From Clostridia bacterium (GTDB lineage Bacteria; Bacillota; Clostridia; Christensenellales; Borkfalkiaceae): a stretch of 26,022 bases of DNA. Numbering within the stretch: position 1 is the stretch's first letter; every line of letters starts with the position of its first letter. The translations under genes were made by a program, and so were the position numbers. This document shows, in pieces, positions 24,301 to 26,022 of this stretch. Location: positions 1-26,022 of the forward strand of contig JAIDIR010000024.1 of NCBI GenBank assembly GCA_029052615.1, read 5' to 3'. The notes beneath the pieces were generated by a model. The model had not been told where the DNA came from and did no database searches. It was given only the letters and a program-made list of their open reading frames with translations.

Positions 24301-25735
24301 TGCTGGAATATCTGCCCAGCGTGCCCACTATGCCGCCCGCGTGCATCGCGCCGTAGATGTTGCCCGTAGAATAGCTGTTTACGACGTAGCCTATCGCGTT
24401 GGTATTTGCCGAAACGAGATAGCCGACCAAGCCGCCCGCCGAACGGGGGCTGCCCGTGCCTTCGATATTGACGTTAGTCGAACACGACCGCACGAAGGAA
24501 TCGTAGGCTACCGTCGTGGAAGAATCCAGGTTAACGTAAGCCGCCTGCAGGTAGCCTGCAAGACCGCCCGTAAATATTATCTGGTTGTCGTCGCCGAACG
24601 CGATAATATCGCCGTCCGCATGGCAGTTGGTAATCTGAACGCCTATGCCCGAGCCGACAAGCGAGCCCGAAAGCGACCTCGTTTGCGATTCGCCGGGGTG
24701 AACGCGCACTTCGTAATCCTTTAAAGTCAGATTTTTGATAACTACTGGCGAAGCGGTCGTAGGCACCGCGTTTCCGAAAAGTCCGACGGCGGTAAGGTAT
24801 TCGTTCTGATAGTTTTCCTGGTTTATAACCTCGTCGGTAATGAAGAAATTGCTTATCGTCTTGCCGTTGCCGTCGAACGTGCCCATAAACGCGGCGCTGT
24901 CGTTAGACCCGTCGCCTATTACGAACATCTGCGCGCCCTGCATATCGATATCGGTTGCAAGCTTGTAATGTTTGGTTCTTAAATCGACGTAATAGTCGTC
25001 GTTGACCACTACCGCCAGATAGAACATATCTATGGGGCGGGAAAGCAGGTAAGGGTCGTCCTCCGTACCCGAACCGCAGTCTTTGCGGAAGAAAAAGTTA
25101 TCCTCCTGTACCAGACCCGAAACTCTTACCGTGCTGTCGGAAGTGATATCTTCAACCGTGTACACGCCGTTTTTATCAGGTTCCAGCACCTCGTAGCCGC
25201 AGTTTACCGAACACGACTGTACGTAATAGGGGCTGATGTCAAGCTTGAATTTAAAGTTGCTGCCGCCTTCTAAACGCACCTCGTCACCCAGCTCGTTGCC
25301 CTTTTCGTCGAGGTAAGTAATCCAGCGCTCCTCGCGCCTGTACTCTCCGTCGCTTCCCAGAACCTCCTCGAATTTATCCAGCGTAAGAGTGTAAATTCCG
25401 TTAAGACCGCTTGCGGAAACTTTGGTCTCGCGGTTCATAATAAACGAATAAACTCCGTTTTCGTCGGGAGTAAGCGTGGTGCCGTCGCTTAAAGAAATTA
25501 CGGGCTCGCCTATGGTGCTTGCGCCAAGCGAAACGGTAAAGCGAACCTCCACTCCCTTTTTAACCGTACCGCCGTTTTCGAACTCGGCAAGCCTGTCCTG
25601 CAACACGTAGTCGATGCCGGGGCCTTCGAAAATCAACTGGTAGTACTTGGGAGCGGTACACGCCGCCGCGCCGCACAGGCACGAAACGCCCGCCGCAGCG
25701 ACTAAACCGAGCATAGCTTTTTTGAATTTATTCAT
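21332..25735 (-). CDS. Large GLUG-repeat surface protein, probable lipoprotein
   Basis: This 1467-residue protein is the first gene of the long operon. The N-terminus is a secretion signal with cysteines at 19, 21 and 26. GAAAC (C26) is a weak lipobox, so lipid anchoring is likely but not certain. Residues about 30-215 look like two small Ig-like or repeat domains. Residues 257-340 begin a beta-helix (ATDIDMQG, FDGNGKTISN, AVGLFGN). GLUG-type motifs follow (GGLAGYL 390, GGLVGYL 434, GGIVGTL 467, GGIAGFA 509). From about 690 to 1400 roughly six beta-rich modules repeat a pattern like GFxGxWxx ... F(D/N)GxG ... YxxxG. No enzyme motif is seen. GGAG precedes the ATG. A role in binding substrate or neighbouring cells fits the downstream protease and importer but is inferred. 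Confidence 0.82.
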   Translation of the reverse strand: MNKFKKAMLGLVAAAGVSCLCGAAACTAPKYYQLIFEGPGIDYVLQDRLAEFENGGTVKKGVEVRFTVSLGASTIGEPVISLSDGTTLTPDENGVYSFIMNRETKVSASGLNGIYTLTLDKFEEVLGSDGEYRREERWITYLDEKGNELGDEVRLEGGSNFKFKLDISPYYVQSCSVNCGYEVLEPDKNGVYTVEDITSDSTVRVSGLVQEDNFFFRKDCGSGTEDDPYLLSRPIDMFYLAVVVNDDYYVDLRTKHYKLATDIDMQGAQMFVIGDGSNDSAAFMGTFDGNGKTISNFFITDEVINQENYQNEYLTAVGLFGNAVPTTASPVVIKNLTLKDYEVRVHPGESQTRSLSGSLVGSGIGVQITNCHADGDIIAFGDDNQIIFTGGLAGYLQAAYVNLDSSTTVAYDSFVRSCSTNVNIEGTGSPRSAGGLVGYLVSANTNAIGYVVNSYSTGNIYGAMHAGGIVGTLGRYSSITNCYSTSIVSASNTISSALVSSDYMVAYAGGIAGFADEDSAIVSCYVANGKLSANSVHGSIYEDTGKAYDGVIGHSAEKGAIAVNSSSAVLYNNQSKRSGATAAMFTETLGWSEYDWIFTGDLPTIQPVARILYEKRELTVNVRAVWGDFQRTYSYEVSERPPIHDWYSHVLPEYETNGLGDKLSWGYYFDTALTKKVPYGFVPAAKQTTLFVDFADYSEVAGKYYVSDATYSNGAYMELDTNGNVFFRNGGLTYRSKYTYDGNEITLIDSACANLLYTMEEINGGYCTFRGVKTDEGFILSGKTMMVDVVNSTEEDQVEVIREMQLTVVRQSDNFVYGEYRANGDGSTYVFNKGGTGVFTNARKVRQSFTYTVSGNDVEIIYDGGNGGAEATLSNGKVVKVGNVNVSLKDGFAGLWRATANSDVWFEFDGFGALRYKQGGLIATSTYNPDGTFSVGGNSYTASLNENSVLEINGKQYYLDDGFTGTWYFTSGKERIEVTLDGAGRNGYGDATISYAGNQVVSLSAQYDVFTDSYGTSLRVYVQDRTYGELVLDSASGKASGIFYSMHYSAYYEDAQFLLYDNYRGTWVGNAAQLGDIKVDTVTFDGKTVSGKAEVIITDDLGVTHRGTYTPDGVTVGGNTYSLSPDELEGTVSIANDVTLARRDEWYGVTLYEGDTTYKFDGKGYLTGTVTVSDGTELSYTVRGGVVTVGSNELRADENGFTLGGKTLTFKSGFVGEWLVAGTDYCLNITEVAEAFKAKVTYSDPEFAGTYYFVYNPVTATLTYTQDVGGEKLVTTIGLLGGNEISIRQNSVSVYLSRNALRSSLVDEWKGTYNNSDNLTSWTFNGLGNSAYGSGKAVFKAADGTETEYYYKINAFGVPYISVDGGKTFVGSSFGDYFKDGDGYYLQDLNALYEREVTLVVPEGDNLRLIFDGVSTLYRKDGDELIAAYTYQIDGENEVTLTAVNSNQKYKGTIKKEGVTYYLALSE
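21536..23668 (-). repeat. Coding region with about six diverged GxW beta modules
   Basis: Residues about 690-1400 of the surface protein contain repeated blocks starting near GFAGLWRA (891), GFTGTWYF (962), YRGTWVGN (1063), DEWYGVTL (1144), GFVGEWLV (1213) and DEWKGTYN (1307). Each is followed by a GxG-type turn and short beta-strand-like segments. The copies are too diverged to be a simple DNA repeat. I do not recognise a named family with certainty. Confidence 0.55.
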
Positions 25736-26022
25736 AATTTATTCTCCGCGGAGCATAAAGTAATTTTAACGAATTTTTATGCGCTTAAAGGGACGCAAAC
25801 CGCACTTTAAGGCAAAATGCGGACTATGACCCTATTTTTTCATTCTCTTCTATATTATCATAAAGTCAAGCATAATGCAAAAAAATAAAGCCCTTTTGCG
25901 ACAATAATTTTATATAAAAATTACTTATAACCGCATTCAATTACGGTTACCTAACTATTTTATGCAAAAAACGGGTGTATAAACGCATAATTATCAATTA
26001 TAGTAAAGGGGCGCGCCCGTGC
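25736..26022. other. Non-coding leader and promoter region of the long operon
   Basis: No convincing gene lies in these 287 AT-rich bases. They should hold the promoter and about 100 bases of 5' leader of the leftward operon. Inverted repeats visible here are CTCCGCGGAG (25744-25753, containing the ribosome binding site), GCATAAA/TTTATGC (25753-25782, extended by AATT/AATT across a 2-base bulge), CCGCA/TGCGG (25800-25822, extended by TTT/AAA) and TAACCG/CGGTTA (25928-25949). A minus-strand TATAAT at 25997-26002 would need a -35 box beyond the window edge. I recognise no riboswitch. Confidence 0.6.
25842..25869 (-). promoter_or_regulatory. Candidate promoter of the 21-kb surface protease and peptide uptake operon
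   Basis: On the minus strand TTGACT (25864-25869) is followed after 16 bases by GAGAAT (25842-25847). The -35 box matches 5 of 6 and the -10 box 4 of 6 consensus positions. Transcription would start near 25835, giving a leader of about 100 bases that contains two of the inverted repeats. An overlapping GATAAT (25854-25859) lacks a good -35 box. This assignment is tentative. Confidence 0.4.

Noticed and set aside
25997..26002. TATAAT on the minus strand near the right edge as the main promoter of the operon
   Set aside because: Its -35 box would lie at or beyond the window edge and cannot be seen, and the leader would be over 250 bases. It is kept only as an alternative.

Overview
The window looks like chromosomal DNA of an uncultured low-to-mid GC member of the Bacillota, most likely a gut-type Clostridia. 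This rests on Gram-positive style lipoprotein and surface-protein genes, strong AGGAGG-type ribosome binding sites, sigma-A promoters close to consensus, an Opp-type peptide importer, and a small CxxC motif (ICTECIGLG) that I recall from Clostridia. I cannot place it to genus. I see no rRNA, tRNA, CRISPR array, insertion sequence or phage gene.

Region 1 (1-3240) is a redox module. A few codons of a rightward gene end at 49 and are followed by a perfect 48-base palindrome that should terminate transcription from both sides. Leftward from about 3138 run two nearly abutting genes. The first is a five-segment membrane protein ending in a CxxC tail. The second is a NapH-like membrane 4Fe-4S protein fused to two extracytoplasmic thioredoxin-fold domains, the first of which has lost its active-site cysteines. 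Together they look like a conduit carrying electrons from the cytoplasm to thiols outside the membrane.

Region 2 (3196-4566) is one divergent gene for an L-cysteine desulfidase of the CyuA/UPF0597 family, with its own consensus promoter, almost no 5' leader, and a shared terminator hairpin. The redox pair and the desulfidase are driven by back-to-back promoters whose -35 boxes are 22 bp apart.

Region 3 (4575-25735) is about 21 kb of leftward genes with no internal terminator that I can see. In transcription order they are: a large GLUG-repeat surface protein (probable lipoprotein), a 2535-residue membrane-anchored subtilisin-like protease with about 26 BspA-type leucine-rich repeats, a second lipoprotein, an 874-residue family 5 peptide-binding lipoprotein, OppB, OppC, OppD, OppF and a small one-segment membrane protein. 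Gaps are at most 53 bases and four junctions overlap. The arrangement suggests a pathway in which surface proteins hold or cut an external protein and the Opp transporter imports the peptides. Several proteins carry acidic, low-complexity cytoplasmic tails or linkers that are unusual for their families.

Region 4 (25736-26022) has no gene. It holds the presumed leader and promoter of the long operon, with several short inverted repeats.
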